A stretch of 64,000 bases of DNA from Jaminaea rosea (taxonomy: Eukaryota > Basidiomycota > Exobasidiomycetes > Microstromatales). The stretch is from contig NW_020289987.1 of NCBI RefSeq assembly GCF_003144245.1, forward strand, positions 372,001 through 436,000, written 5' to 3'. Positions 52,749-62,955 of this stretch are shown here, piece by piece; position 1 is the first letter of the stretch, and the number at the start of each line of letters is the position of its first letter. The translations under genes and the position numbers were made by a program. Under the pieces are notes generated by a model, which worked only from the letters and a program-made list of their open reading frames with translations, searched no databases and had not been told where the DNA came from.

Positions 52749-53910
52749 TTGCTGCGCAGAGAAGAGAGAGAAGGTGAAGACGGGCCATTTTCTGCGAGCA
52801 AATGCCTATCCAACTTTCCTCCAATTACTCCCCTTGCATCCGTGCCCTCTTGTCTCACACACACACACCCGCACATCCCACCCATCCATCCCTCTTTCGG
52901 TCTTCAAGATCCGAAGGGATGTGGGAGACGTCACTAGTCACCAACCCCGCTGCGCTCCCAGCCTTTATTAGTGAGCCTAGGCCCTTGACACGGGACGTTT
53001 CTGCTGCCGCTCGATTTCTTGGGACCGCGATGCGATGAAAGTGCGCAGCGGGCCAAAGAAGAAGTGAATGACACTCTAGACGTGACCATTCGAGGTGGGA
53101 TCAGTAATGGCAACGGAGCTGTCGCGACCTCTAGATTTGAAAAAGGATGCAGCTTCGTTGCTCCGTGGGGATCAGCTGGTGGTCCGATGGACGACGTGGG
53201 AATGCTCGCCCCCAGCTAGGCAGCCGCTGCCAGTCAGGTCCGTCCTGTCTTTTCTCTTTGCTGGCTCTTCCCTATTCATTGGTGTCCAATCCCGATCATG
53301 TCGCTCATTCACTCGTAGACACATTCAGATTTCCGGCTCGTCAATGACGTGAGAAAGGGGACAAGGTTTCAGATCTCACACTTCCTGTCGGGTGCGCAGG
53401 CGTGGCGTGCGTGCATCTCTGACGCCGCCTACCTACGAGAAGAGAGACATCGGCGTTTATTTGTGGGCTCACGCGAGCGCGAGAAGAGCAGACCTGGCTG
53501 CCGCTCGACTCAGCTCTTCTTCTCTCTTTCTCTCCCTGGGTCTTCTTGTCTTCTCATCATCGTCATTGCGTCTTCGCCTCTCAACAGCCTCACTGTAGCC
53601 CAGTCTTGCATCCCTCCCGTCGCTCCATCGACGAGGGATGCGAGGACTCGAGTGAGCGCCAGGCCATCATTCTACCACCAAGAGCTCAGCAGCGTGCTCG
53701 AGGTCAGCGCTGACTTTGCGACTTTGCCCGCCAGGAACCAATCACGACGCGCTTCAGCCCTCGCGGCTCGACAAAGTCGATAGGCAGCAGCAACGACGGC
53801 AGTAGAGGAGCTTCATCACATCCTCTGCTTCATCACATCCTCTTATCACCAACCGTCGTACGGAGATTGACGTCGAAGCCGTCTTCATCTCTCTTCCCCC
53901 AACGCCTCCT
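52749..53910. promoter_or_regulatory. Long intergenic region upstream of the Cys-rich gene
   Basis: 1162 bp between same-strand genes. No coding sequence with family support. A short CA run lies near 52856-52868, and a 17-bp direct repeat at 53810-53843 sits ~70 bp before the next start codon. Confidence 0.5.
53810..53843 (+). repeat. 17-bp tandem duplication in a 5' leader
   Basis: Two perfect adjacent copies of GCTTCATCACATCCTCT immediately upstream of the Cys-rich gene. Probably a recent slippage duplication. Confidence 0.9.
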
Positions 53911-55862
53911 ATGAGGATGTCGTCGTTCAATCAGCCACAGGCAATGCAGCTCTCACAAGACGCAGCAGCAGCAGTACCACCAGCTGCAAGAGCTGCTACA
54001 ATGACACAACTCAGCCATCGGGAGCCGGCTTCAGCCTCGACGCCACCCTCATCAGCCTCTTCCTCTTCGTCATCAGCAATCAGAGCGAATGGCTCTGTAT
54101 TGGTCGATCCAGCTTTAGAAATGTCTGCCATCCCCTCGCCCTCCGTAGCCACCTCTTCGCTCAAGCGCCGACAGACTGAAAGTCCAGAGAGGGAGACTTG
54201 GGAGGACTGTGATACCGGTGTCGAGAACGAGAAGCGCCCTCATTCGCAGCCCGCCACACTACGACCTTCGCCTGTCGTTGATCCGGACATCGCTCGCTTT
54301 CCCCTCTCCCTCTTCCAGTCAGACAACAGCGATGATGCGGCCACAAGTGGGCAGAGTGCCTCTACTATCAGCAATGGAGATCGACAGGGGAGCGCGCCAT
54401 CTCCCGAGGTTCAACAGCAGCATGAGTTTTCCCCGCAGGTAGAGCAGCGTGAGATCCGACCAATACCAGCAGCACGTCGAGCGGGCAAACAACGAGCCCT
54501 GTCACCTAGACAAAGCAGACCGCCTGGCTCCTGGGGAGCAGGAGTGGGAAGCAGTCGTAGCGGTGACAGCGGCGGCAGTGGCAGCAGTCAAGCCAGCTAC
54601 GATGATCTCCAAGACGTCAACATCGATGAGAAAATGCTGCGCGTCTGGCCTCGCGACTTTATCGTGAGCGTCGGTCAGCAGTTGGCTTGGGATGCCGCCC
54701 ACAAACCGGCACAAGGAATACCAGCATCAGTCGTCGCAAGAGGGGAGAAGGTAAGCCGTCCATCCAAGTGAGCATGCACATGTGCCTAGGCTAACGTTCT
54801 CTCTGCTCTTGCTCGCCTCTACCTCGCAGTACGTCCGCAAGTACAGCTATTTCATGCAATTACGCACTTACCAGAATTGTCGTCTCCTCGACTTGCGCTG
54901 GCAAGATGCCTGTACGTAGGGCCCCTGACACGATCGCCATCCCATCCCTCATTTCGAGCTGACACTTGCTCCTTGTCTTCCGCAACTACCAGTCGATTCA
55001 GACGACACGATCGTTCGTGCCTTCGAGCATGTTACGGGTCTCCGTCGCCCATCTAGTGGCTATCCCTACCCAGTCGAGAACCTCCATAATGCGCTGCGCA
55101 GACTCTGCTTTGCCTGCCTGCTCAACGACATGGACGGAGATCTGCGTGGCTACGAGAAGGGCTTTGTCATTCTGCACACGAAGAGATTTGGCTACATCAA
55201 TGTGAGTTGCGCGACAGAGTGAGGCACTGCGCTGGCAATGCGATCAAGAAGCTCACAAACCTCACTGACCACGACGCGTCGCACTCAGCTCTGTCATCTT
55301 CACTGTCAGACATGGGCGGCTGCCACTCGAGGCAAGAATCCCAGCTTTTTGATCTGGTAAGCACTGATACCAGTCTTCTGTCCAATCACGCACGCCTTCC
55401 TCGCCTCGCTTTGCTGACGTTGAGCTGTTGCCCTCGCTCTTACCCGCCTGCAGCGATATCTGCCTCATGGAAGGCTCGCGCAACTCATGCAACCATCTCG
55501 ATGGGAAAATCCTGACGAACCAAGACCTGGCTGTGGGCGATACGGCCCTCAACACGTGCGAGTCCTGCCGCGTTGACCACTTCTATGACGCCTGGTCTCT
55601 TTTTCCCGTCACCGTCCCACGCAAATACCGCGAAGGCCTACAAGCCACTCGCGCTTTCTCCCTCTTCACGGCGCACGGGAGGGGTGGAGCGGGCGTGGCT
55701 GCGGCGGAAGCGCATGAGGAGTTGGAGCAGATTTGGGAGCGTCAGAGGGAGAGGTGCGAGTGTGGGATCTGCAAAAGGATGAAGAGGGTGAGGAAGGAGG
55801 AGATCAGGGGGTTGCGAGGGGACGTGAAGAGGAGGGAGGAACGGCGGACCCTGAGGCAGTAG
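53911..55862 (+). CDS. Unknown cysteine-rich, probably zinc-binding protein
   Basis: Five exons (53911-54750, 54830-54911, 54993-55201, 55289-55356, 55454-55862) with introns of 79, 81, 87 and 97 bp give 535 aa. The first ~230 residues are Ser/Gln/Pro-rich and disordered. From RVWPRDFIVSVGQQLAWD on, a folded domain runs through four exon junctions: YVRKYSYFMQLRTYQNCRLL, FEHVTGLRRPSSGYPYPVEN, RRLCFACLLNDMDGDLRG, then LCHLHCQTW (Cys379/His382/Cys383), CDIC (400-403, formed at a junction), TCESC (435-438) and CECGIC (501-506). Paired Cys/His suggest several zinc sites. The C terminus is basic and helical. I do not recognise the family; DNA or protein binding in the nucleus is only a guess. Confidence 0.72.
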
Positions 55863-56377
55863 CTGCGCTAACTCGCGAAGATGCAGAGGATCGAGCTGAT
55901 CCGCGCTAGCAGTGGCATTGACTGCAGAGGGGGCAAGCAGCGGAGCAACTTGGAAAACAGGCGACATCGTGGCGAGCAGGGCGGGTCAGCTACGAGCTGG
56001 TGCCGGGGCTAGGAGAGACTCGACCAAAACGCAGGCGCAAGCACATACACAATACGCACTCAGCACGCAAGCATTCAACGTCACGGCTAATCAGTCACAC
56101 TCGCGTCACTCAGCTCATGCGCCACCAGTCCTACACTTTACCAGGTCATAGACATTCACCAGCTCGATCACATGTCAGTATTCCTCTCGACTCATCTCGA
56201 TCACCCATATCACACATGTACACCACGTCATCCGTCAAGCGGACGAGGCTGTGAGATTGCGACTGCGTTTCCGATTACGATCCAGGACGAATGTAGAAGT
56301 GGCAGGCGGACGAGAGAAGAGGGTATCTAGTGAAGAAGAAAGAAGAAGTACAAAGGGTGATCGCGCGCCGATCTCGC
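55863..56377. other. Convergent intergenic region
   Basis: 515 bp between two convergent stop codons. Nothing beyond expected 3' untranslated regions is seen. Confidence 0.5.
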
Positions 56378-59176
56378 TCAGCGAGGCAGCTCAAAGTCCA
56401 GCGCTGCCGTCTTCGTCGGCCACATCTCCTCCATCCACTGCTGGAACAGGCTCCACGTCTCCTCCTCGCCCTTGCCTGGAATGACGTCGTCATTGACACC
56501 AATGAAGGCCAAATTGTGCTGCCTCCTCTTGAGGCTGTCCAGAATCCTCTTCGCCCCCTTGGGCTCCTTGAGCATCTGGAAGTCCAAGGGCGCACCAGCG
56601 ATCGTGTAGGCGTAGCGTTGGATGAGGCGAGTGGCAAAGATACGGCGCGAGGCGAGGGAGGAACCCGTGTTGCGTGCGACCGACGAGAGTGAGAAGTCGC
56701 AGTCGTCCCAACGTGAGTCGAGGGGCAGGTGAGGCGTGGTCTGGTCTGCCTGCACGGGCGTGGCTACCGCGGGGAAGCGGGTGTCGGCAGAGGGGAGGAA
56801 GACGTCCAGGCCCTTCTTGCCTGAGCGGGCTACGAGGTATGTGAGGAGGAAGTCACCGCAGGCCGTGTTCTCAAAGGCCATGTGCCTGAAGAGAGCGATT
56901 GGGTCGTACGCCTTGTCAAAGGGCCAGCAGACGCGCCAGTTCATGATGGCAGCAGGCTGGTGAAGGTCGTGCTCCTTGGTTCCTGGCTCGGTGTGGAATG
57001 TGGGGAATTGATGGCCAGAGACCTTGTCGAAGCGAACACCAGCGAGGGCGTATCCATCCTGCGAAGAGAACTGGTACGTGCTCGCCCCCGGGCGGGGGAA
57101 GAGAGACGCATCAAAGGTCTCGTTGACATTCTTGCGAAGCATGCTGTCGCGCTGTGGGGTGTGGATAGGAATGTTGTCCTGCAGCCAGATGGGCTTGTAG
57201 TCGGTCTCATCTGCGTCGTATCCAAGATCGAAGAGAGCGCCCTTGAGCTCATCCGTGCTGTACTTGCCATCTCCATCAACGTCCAGCTTGGCGACGAACC
57301 AGGACCAAAGCAGGGCCTCACGGTGACGCTCGATCTGAAGGTTGTACGAGAGAAGGTGCGAGTTGGCACCTTGACCATCGCCGCGGAAACGACGGCCAAC
57401 GGTGCGCGCGAATTGGTCGCCCCAGAGCATACGGGCCTCGTCGACTAGCGGGCGAGAGTGAACCTTCTGCACGTGAATGATGTAGTGACGGTCACGCTTG
57501 CCGAAGCGCTGTGCCAGGAGGTAGGCAGAGTAGCGCATGCTGGGAAGCTCGCCCTTCATGATAGGCGGGTGCTCATAGGGGCCAATGACGAAGAAGCGAT
57601 TGATGTGCATGACGGTGCCATACAGCGGGGAGGTGAAGTCGCTGACGGATAGGTCGCGATTGCCGAGGAAGTGGTCATCGTTGCTGTAGAAGAAGTTCTC
57701 GCCCAGCCCAGGAACAAGAAGGCCGAGCGAGGCTTCAGCGGCGAGCGAGTTGAAGGTAGGGAGAACACGCAACTTGTGGGCGAGAGTCTCGGCCTCAGAA
57801 AGCGGCTCGGGTCGCGACTGCGTGATAGGATCGACGGAGTGCAGGTCGGCCGTGACTTGCCAATCATGGTGTACTTTGATCTTGGGCGGTGCGGCTCCCT
57901 CCTCGACATCCTGCTGGCGGGAAGCTTGACCGACCATGACACCGGGAGCGTCGACATCGAGCCACTGCGGGAGCTGCCCGTAGCGCATGAGGCCCGCCTC
58001 GATCTCGAGCACGTCACTGCGGCCGCTGCCGGGCACGAAGGCGACTTGAGCTCCAGAAGTGGCACGAACAGGCTCGACAGAGGGCGCGACATTGGCGGCC
58101 GTGGCGTCTGCCAGTGCATTCATCTCCGGCTTGCCGCTAGCCCAGAAGTCGGTAGTGATCAAGTGGCTAGTACGCAGCGAGTCGCCCAAAGCATTCTTGG
58201 CACTTCGCATACTGTATCGCAGCTCGTCGTGCTCGCGGAAGCGATTCTCGGAGTTTTGCAGCTTGAGCGTGTCGTCGCGACGAGCAAGGGCGTGGCCTTG
58301 CGCGTCTGAGCTTCGAGGCTCAGCGACGTTGGCGCGGTAGGGGTCCAGGGCGTAGAAGTTGCGAGCGGCGTGATGACGAGGGTCGGAGCCATTGACCCAG
58401 AACCAAAGACCGTCGATGGTGTTCTGCTGAGAGAGGTCAAGACCCGGCAGGATCTCGCCACGGGCGACCCACGCGTCGAGGTACTTGGCGTCTTCCGCCA
58501 GGAAGGGCTCGTGCATTTGCATCGTCTGAGGGCGACGGGCGAGTTGCATGACAGGCTGGCCCGATGCTCCGAGGGAGCCCTTGGCTGCGGTGCTCTTGGA
58601 TGAGTCTGATCCTGTAGGCCAGAAGAAGATGGTGCGGCCACCGGTGTCGCCATCGGCGTTGAGGTGTCGCTGCTCAAGGAGCATGAGGAAAATGGCGCCG
58701 CAGAGGAGGACGAGAAGGCCAAGCAGGAGGGTCACGGGTCGTGACGCGCCCACACGGAGAGTTGAGGAGGATGCTCGACGCAGTGAAAAGTCACGGAGTG
58801 ATCCGCGGCCCAGTCCAAACCCGCTGTCATGTCTACGTCGCCACAATGATGGCCTTCGCGCTCGCTGCCACCATGGCGTGGCGTTTGGGTCGTCAGAGTA
58901 CGGCGGTGGCACGCTCTCGACGTCGCGCGCAAAGGGCGTCGATTCGCTGGCATCATCATCGCCATCCTCGCATTCTTGCTTGTCCGAGTGGTACATTGAA
59001 GGAGTGGTGGGCGTGGGGGGTACCATGCCTCTCGAAGCCATGGCTGGTGTTGAAGAAGGTGAAGCCGTCATAGGAGTGGTCCAGCCAAAGGAAGGGCGGC
59101 GCTGAACAGAGGGGCGAGATGAAGGTGATTGAGAAGGAGATTGACCGCCGAATGGCAGTCGGAGATCGCCGCCCAT
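56378..59176 (-). CDS. Stealth-family sugar-phosphate transferase (Xpt1-like), Golgi type II membrane protein
   Basis: A single exon of 932 aa. A disordered cytoplasmic N terminus is followed by one membrane helix (about 148-168, TLLLGLLVLLCGAIFLMLLEQ-like), the topology of Golgi glycosyltransferases. The Stealth conserved regions appear in order: CR1 IDGLWFWVNGSD (~250-265), CR2 ENFFYSNDDHFLG then SVSDF (~495-515), CR3 HVQKVHSRPLVDEARMLW, and CR4 AFIGVNDDVIPG (~890). Between CR3 and CR4 is a canonical EF-hand, LDVDGDGKYSTDEL (~630), as in GlcNAc-1-phosphotransferase. The family transfers sugar-1-phosphate to glycans; in Cryptococcus, Xpt1 adds xylose phosphate to O-glycans. The donor sugar here is not determined. 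Confidence 0.93.
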   Translation of the reverse strand: MGGDLRLPFGGQSPSQSPSSRPSVQRRPSFGWTTPMTASPSSTPAMASRGMVPPTPTTPSMYHSDKQECEDGDDDASESTPFARDVESVPPPYSDDPNATPWWQRARRPSLWRRRHDSGFGLGRGSLRDFSLRRASSSTLRVGASRPVTLLLGLLVLLCGAIFLMLLEQRHLNADGDTGGRTIFFWPTGSDSSKSTAAKGSLGASGQPVMQLARRPQTMQMHEPFLAEDAKYLDAWVARGEILPGLDLSQQNTIDGLWFWVNGSDPRHHAARNFYALDPYRANVAEPRSSDAQGHALARRDDTLKLQNSENRFREHDELRYSMRSAKNALGDSLRTSHLITTDFWASGKPEMNALADATAANVAPSVEPVRATSGAQVAFVPGSGRSDVLEIEAGLMRYGQLPQWLDVDAPGVMVGQASRQQDVEEGAAPPKIKVHHDWQVTADLHSVDPITQSRPEPLSEAETLAHKLRVLPTFNSLAAEASLGLLVPGLGENFFYSNDDHFLGNRDLSVSDFTSPLYGTVMHINRFFVIGPYEHPPIMKGELPSMRYSAYLLAQRFGKRDRHYIIHVQKVHSRPLVDEARMLWGDQFARTVGRRFRGDGQGANSHLLSYNLQIERHREALLWSWFVAKLDVDGDGKYSTDELKGALFDLGYDADETDYKPIWLQDNIPIHTPQRDSMLRKNVNETFDASLFPRPGASTYQFSSQDGYALAGVRFDKVSGHQFPTFHTEPGTKEHDLHQPAAIMNWRVCWPFDKAYDPIALFRHMAFENTACGDFLLTYLVARSGKKGLDVFLPSADTRFPAVATPVQADQTTPHLPLDSRWDDCDFSLSSVARNTGSSLASRRIFATRLIQRYAYTIAGAPLDFQMLKEPKGAKRILDSLKRRQHNLAFIGVNDDVIPGKGEEETWSLFQQWMEEMWPTKTAALDFELPR

Positions 59177-60624
59177 GATTGATTAAAAGAGAGTGTTGGC
59201 GGTGTTGGCGGGGTGTGGCGATGCCGAACGGCGAGAAGCACAGCAACGGCAGGGAGGATGACCCGGCCGGATGGGTCAGTGGCGGTATCGATGAAGAGCA
59301 AGGGGATGAGAGAGAAGGAAACGATGAAATGGGATTTGATGGGGACCTTCATCGCCGTACTCGACGTCCATATAACTCTGGCTGGCCGAACTGGGATCAC
59401 AGCCTCCGCCGGACGCCATTGAGGGTCTGGTTGCCGGCTTCACAGTGCCAGTCGGACATGCAAAAAACAAGCTTTGAGTTGGCCATGGAGCCCTTTTGCG
59501 AGGCATGGCAACGACGCCTGCTCACACGAGCTTGCTCTCTCGCACCTCCTCACACGATAAGGATGAACCCTGTCGCAGGCCCTATTTCCCCCAGGCTACC
59601 CTGGTGCTGTCCATGATCACACGAGCGAGCAAGTTGAGGTTCCTGCGGCCTACGCTTGTCGCTTGGCTGCTGATGGCGGCGAGCATGACTTGACATGACA
59701 GGCCAAGGGGGCCATGTATGCGAGGCACGACTGTCGACGTGCATGCTCAATGCGGGTCGTGAGCGGTGCGTTGTGGCCGGCATCGTGTGAGTAGTCGAGA
59801 GAAGCCCGGAGGCTTCCGTGGGTGGGTAATTGAAGAGGCGCTTGCGGGGACTCAATAGGGCGGATCTCGATCCGTCGACTGGCAGTTGCTCTCTCTCCTC
59901 GCGTTCGCCGCACTCGAGGCAGGCTTGCGCGGCTTGCGTGTCTCGGCACGCATACACGTCGGTGGACGGGTGAATCGCGGGGTGCTGGCCGCTCAAAGCT
60001 AAGCTCAGGTGATTTTTTAGCTCGGCCCGCCCGTACAAGTCGAGGTCCTCGAGCTCTCAGTCGTACAAGGAGGCTTCGCTAAAGTTAACGTTGATATTGA
60101 GCATCAAAGTTGGGACCAAGTCGCGTGAGGCATGGCGAATGCGATGGCGATATTGACAAGCAGGACGACGGCGTGGACGCAAGCAGATCGACGAGGGAGC
60201 GAAAAGGCGCGGATTCCTCGAAAGGGGTAAGGGCCATGGTCTTGACCGAAGTGCAACCGTGAGCCACAGCATTAGCTAGAAAGTCGACCAGCCGGCATCC
60301 ATCACAGCCATGCAGCCGCAGCGGTCAATTCGCCCAGTGGCGTCGACGAGCAGCGGCATCGACGGTGATGGCGGTGAGGTGGGTGCCGCTGTACTGCTGC
60401 GCAGCCTGTGCTGTGCTTTCATCGGCCGCCGCGCCGCGTCTTGCCGTCCGTCGCATGGCTGCCAGTCCGCCCGCGCGTCTCAGCGACTGAGCTCTATCCG
60501 GCCTCCGCTCCTTCCTCTCCTTTTGATCTCCCTCTATCCCGTCTGAATGCTTTGAAACCCTCGCCGATCATCGACGTCGTACTCGTGTAGCTGTCAGCCG
60601 TCGTTTGTGGCTGTCGTCGCCAAG
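59177..60624. promoter_or_regulatory. Divergent promoter region, Stealth gene / HEI10-like gene
   Basis: 1448 bp between two start codons pointing apart, the longest gene-free stretch between recognised genes. No frame has family support and no RNA gene is recognised. I could not identify a meiosis-specific promoter element by eye. Confidence 0.5.
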
Positions 60625-62456
60625 ATGGACGAATCGCTCCATTGTAATTGTGAGCCTATTAACAAGCTCATAGGCACGCCGATCACGAATCCGAACCAGA
60701 ATCCGAGTCCTTGACACGCGGCAACTGCTCCTGCCCACGCCCAGGGCTCAAGTGTCGCAAGTCGCTCCTAGTCGAGGGTAAAGCCGTCGCAACCACTTGC
60801 AGTCGTGCGTCGAGGAGTAGGCAGGCGAGAGTGCTGCGTCATGTCTGACAGCTGTGGATTTCGCCTTTGCTCGTTGCCTTGCTCGCCCTAGATATCTTTT
60901 GCGGTGCGCCCTGGAGATAGTAGCATCCTGACCTTCGTGAGCCACGTCTGACGACGCTGTGCTATCTTGCCCCGCAGTCTCGTGTGCCGAGACCCTCTTC
61001 AATGGCAACAAGCAGTGCCCAGCCTGCAAGACAGTACTCGACCAGCCCGACGACGTAGTGCTCAGCTCCCTCAACCCTTCAGCAGACTACCGAACCGTGG
61101 GTGCGCCCTGTCCGAAACGCGGCACCACCCAAGCTGCTTCGATCGCCTACGAAATAGAGTTCTGATTTGGACCTTCCTCTTTCCCACACACCTTTTCACT
61201 TCCCGTCGCCGTACCCACGACCCCGCAATCCGCATCGAACGCCACCCTACGCCACGCCACCTATGGCGAGCTTCTCTCCACTACCAGTCAGTGCTCGCAG
61301 GCCTCGCCCCTGACGTCGTGGTCGATATTGCAGCTCGAAGCCTTGCCTTCTGGCAGTATCAAACCTCGCAGGAGGTGAGCGAGCGGACAACAGAAGGGCA
61401 AATTGCGTGTATGCTGCCAGGAGCTCACCCCGCCCCTACCTCTCGGTCCTGTAGGCCGCCTTCCAAGCCATGATCCTCAAATCAGCCCAAGAGCGCAACT
61501 CAGTTCTCGAGAAGCGCATGCAGTCTCTAATCGTTGAGGCCAACGGCGAGATCAATATCCTCAAGCAGAAGAATGCAAGCCTTGACAAGGGTGAGCCGAG
61601 GTTGCGAGATGCCTGCCAATTCCTGCCTCGCACCTGCCTCGGATCCCGGCTCAACGTCGCGCCTCGCCTCCGCGCCTTTTATGACAGATCTCGCTCACGA
61701 GAAGCGCAGGGGTAGGGAGTTGCAGGAGACGCTAAGAGCCGTTTCGAAGGACTACGAGAAGCTCAAGGTCAGCCAGGACATGGTCGTGTGATGCGAATCA
61801 GACGCAAAGATAGCAGAGCTGACGACCGCCAATTTGATCTCGCGCTCACGCACGTACGTCGCGATCCGGACCCTTGCTCCTCATTGTCTTACTCGCACTC
61901 CGCTTGTCAACAGTCTCGCGCCGATCAAGAGCAGGGCCAAAACCAACACAACCAGCAGCAGCAGCAGCAGCAGCAATCTCAGCGTAGCCTTTTCAACAAT
62001 AGCAGCAGCGGCCGCCTGCACACAACCACCGCCGCCACGCCGCCCCTTGGCCCAGCAGGCGTGGCGCAAGCTGGCCCTACCCCGTTTTGGCAGGCCAATA
62101 CGTCCCAGCAAGGTCCAGTGCATCGTCAAAGCTTTGTTGCTCCTACGCCCGTACGAGGCGTCAGCTCGGGAGGTATCGGCGGCGGTGTGGGAAGCACAAT
62201 TTACAACGATCGAGCAGTATCCAGCCCACAACACGGCCGCTTCACGCCGACGGGGATGAGGTCGAGCGGTACGAGGATTTCGAGGGACGGAATCGGAGCA
62301 AACATGCCTAGCGTATTCGGGCAGACTGCCACCTCTTCCGTCATGGGGCCGCCTACAGGTGATGCGGGGGCGGGCACCGGAGGTCTGTTAGCAACGCCCT
62401 CGAGGCGCAACAATACGGCTGGCTCTGGGTACGTCATGGGCACGCCCAGGCGTTGA
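60625..62456 (+). CDS. HEI10: HEI10/CCNB1IP1-like meiotic RING E3 ligase
   Basis: Eight exons are proposed: 60625-60649, 60745-60804, 60892-60903, 60978-61096, 61288-61374, 61455-61590, 61688-61785 and 61914-62456, for about 359 aa. They assemble a perfect N-terminal C3HC4 RING (Cys7, 12, 27, His29, Cys32, 35, 46, 49) followed by PDDVVLSSLNPSADYRT, SVLAGLAP and ARSLAFWQYQTSQE, typical of HEI10-type proteins that mark crossover sites in meiosis. A coiled coil (MQSLIVEANGEINILKQKNA, REL..., KDYEKLK) and a Gln-run, Gly/Ser/Thr-rich tail ending GYVMGTPRR follow. Exons 1-6 are well supported by frame and family. The junction from exon 7 to 8 is less certain, with an alternative short exon near 61802-61850 possible. 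Confidence 0.85.
61950..61977 (+). repeat. CAG microsatellite encoding poly-Gln
   Basis: An almost pure CAG run in the last exon of the HEI10-like gene encodes eight or nine consecutive glutamines. It is a likely length-variable site. Confidence 0.85.
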
Positions 62457-62955
62457 ACAAGGGGCCCAGCCGCGATACGATACACATTCAGCACGACGTC
62501 GAGCATTTCACAGTCACTACCAATCCACGACTCCCACAGCGATACCTTACCACACATCATCTTACGGGCGAAGTTACCCCTCACCACTTCCGGCTGTGTT
62601 TTTGTCTTCTCACTCACTTCCCCTCCATCCTTCGAGTCAGAGAAGCGCGCTCGACTCAGGCTCGAGTTGAGCTGGCCGAGGGCGAGCGCGAAAGCGATGT
62701 AAACTTCAATTCGATCAGAGTATTCACAGCCACATCAGCTCGGGTGATTTGCACGAGATAAGTTGAGCGTGAAGTGAAGGAAATCGTTACAGGAGCAAGG
62801 AGAGCCAATGCCGAGCGCGAAGATTGAGAGAATAAGGCAAGCAGAGCAGAGGGCTGGATGACGAAAGCAGGAAGTCTGGGGCAGGATAGCAGGAGAATCT
62901 CAGGATGAGTCTCGGCGGTGGGGAAGGCTATTGCTCATCAGAGAATGATGCTCCC
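62457..62955. other. Convergent intergenic region at right
   Basis: 499 bp between the HEI10-like stop and the stop of the edge gene. No gene seen. Confidence 0.5.

Noticed and set aside
53349-53783. 144-codon frame upstream of the Cys-rich gene
   Set aside because: No ATG start, hydrophobic run is chance-like, and no family resemblance; treated as promoter/leader.
61768-61850. A short extra exon or a ~35-nt intron in the HEI10-like gene (frame containing DAKIAELTTANL)
   Set aside because: The intron would be too short and the alternative exon does not join the Gln-rich last exon in the right frame; the 61786-61913 intron keeps the frame. Left open as uncertain.
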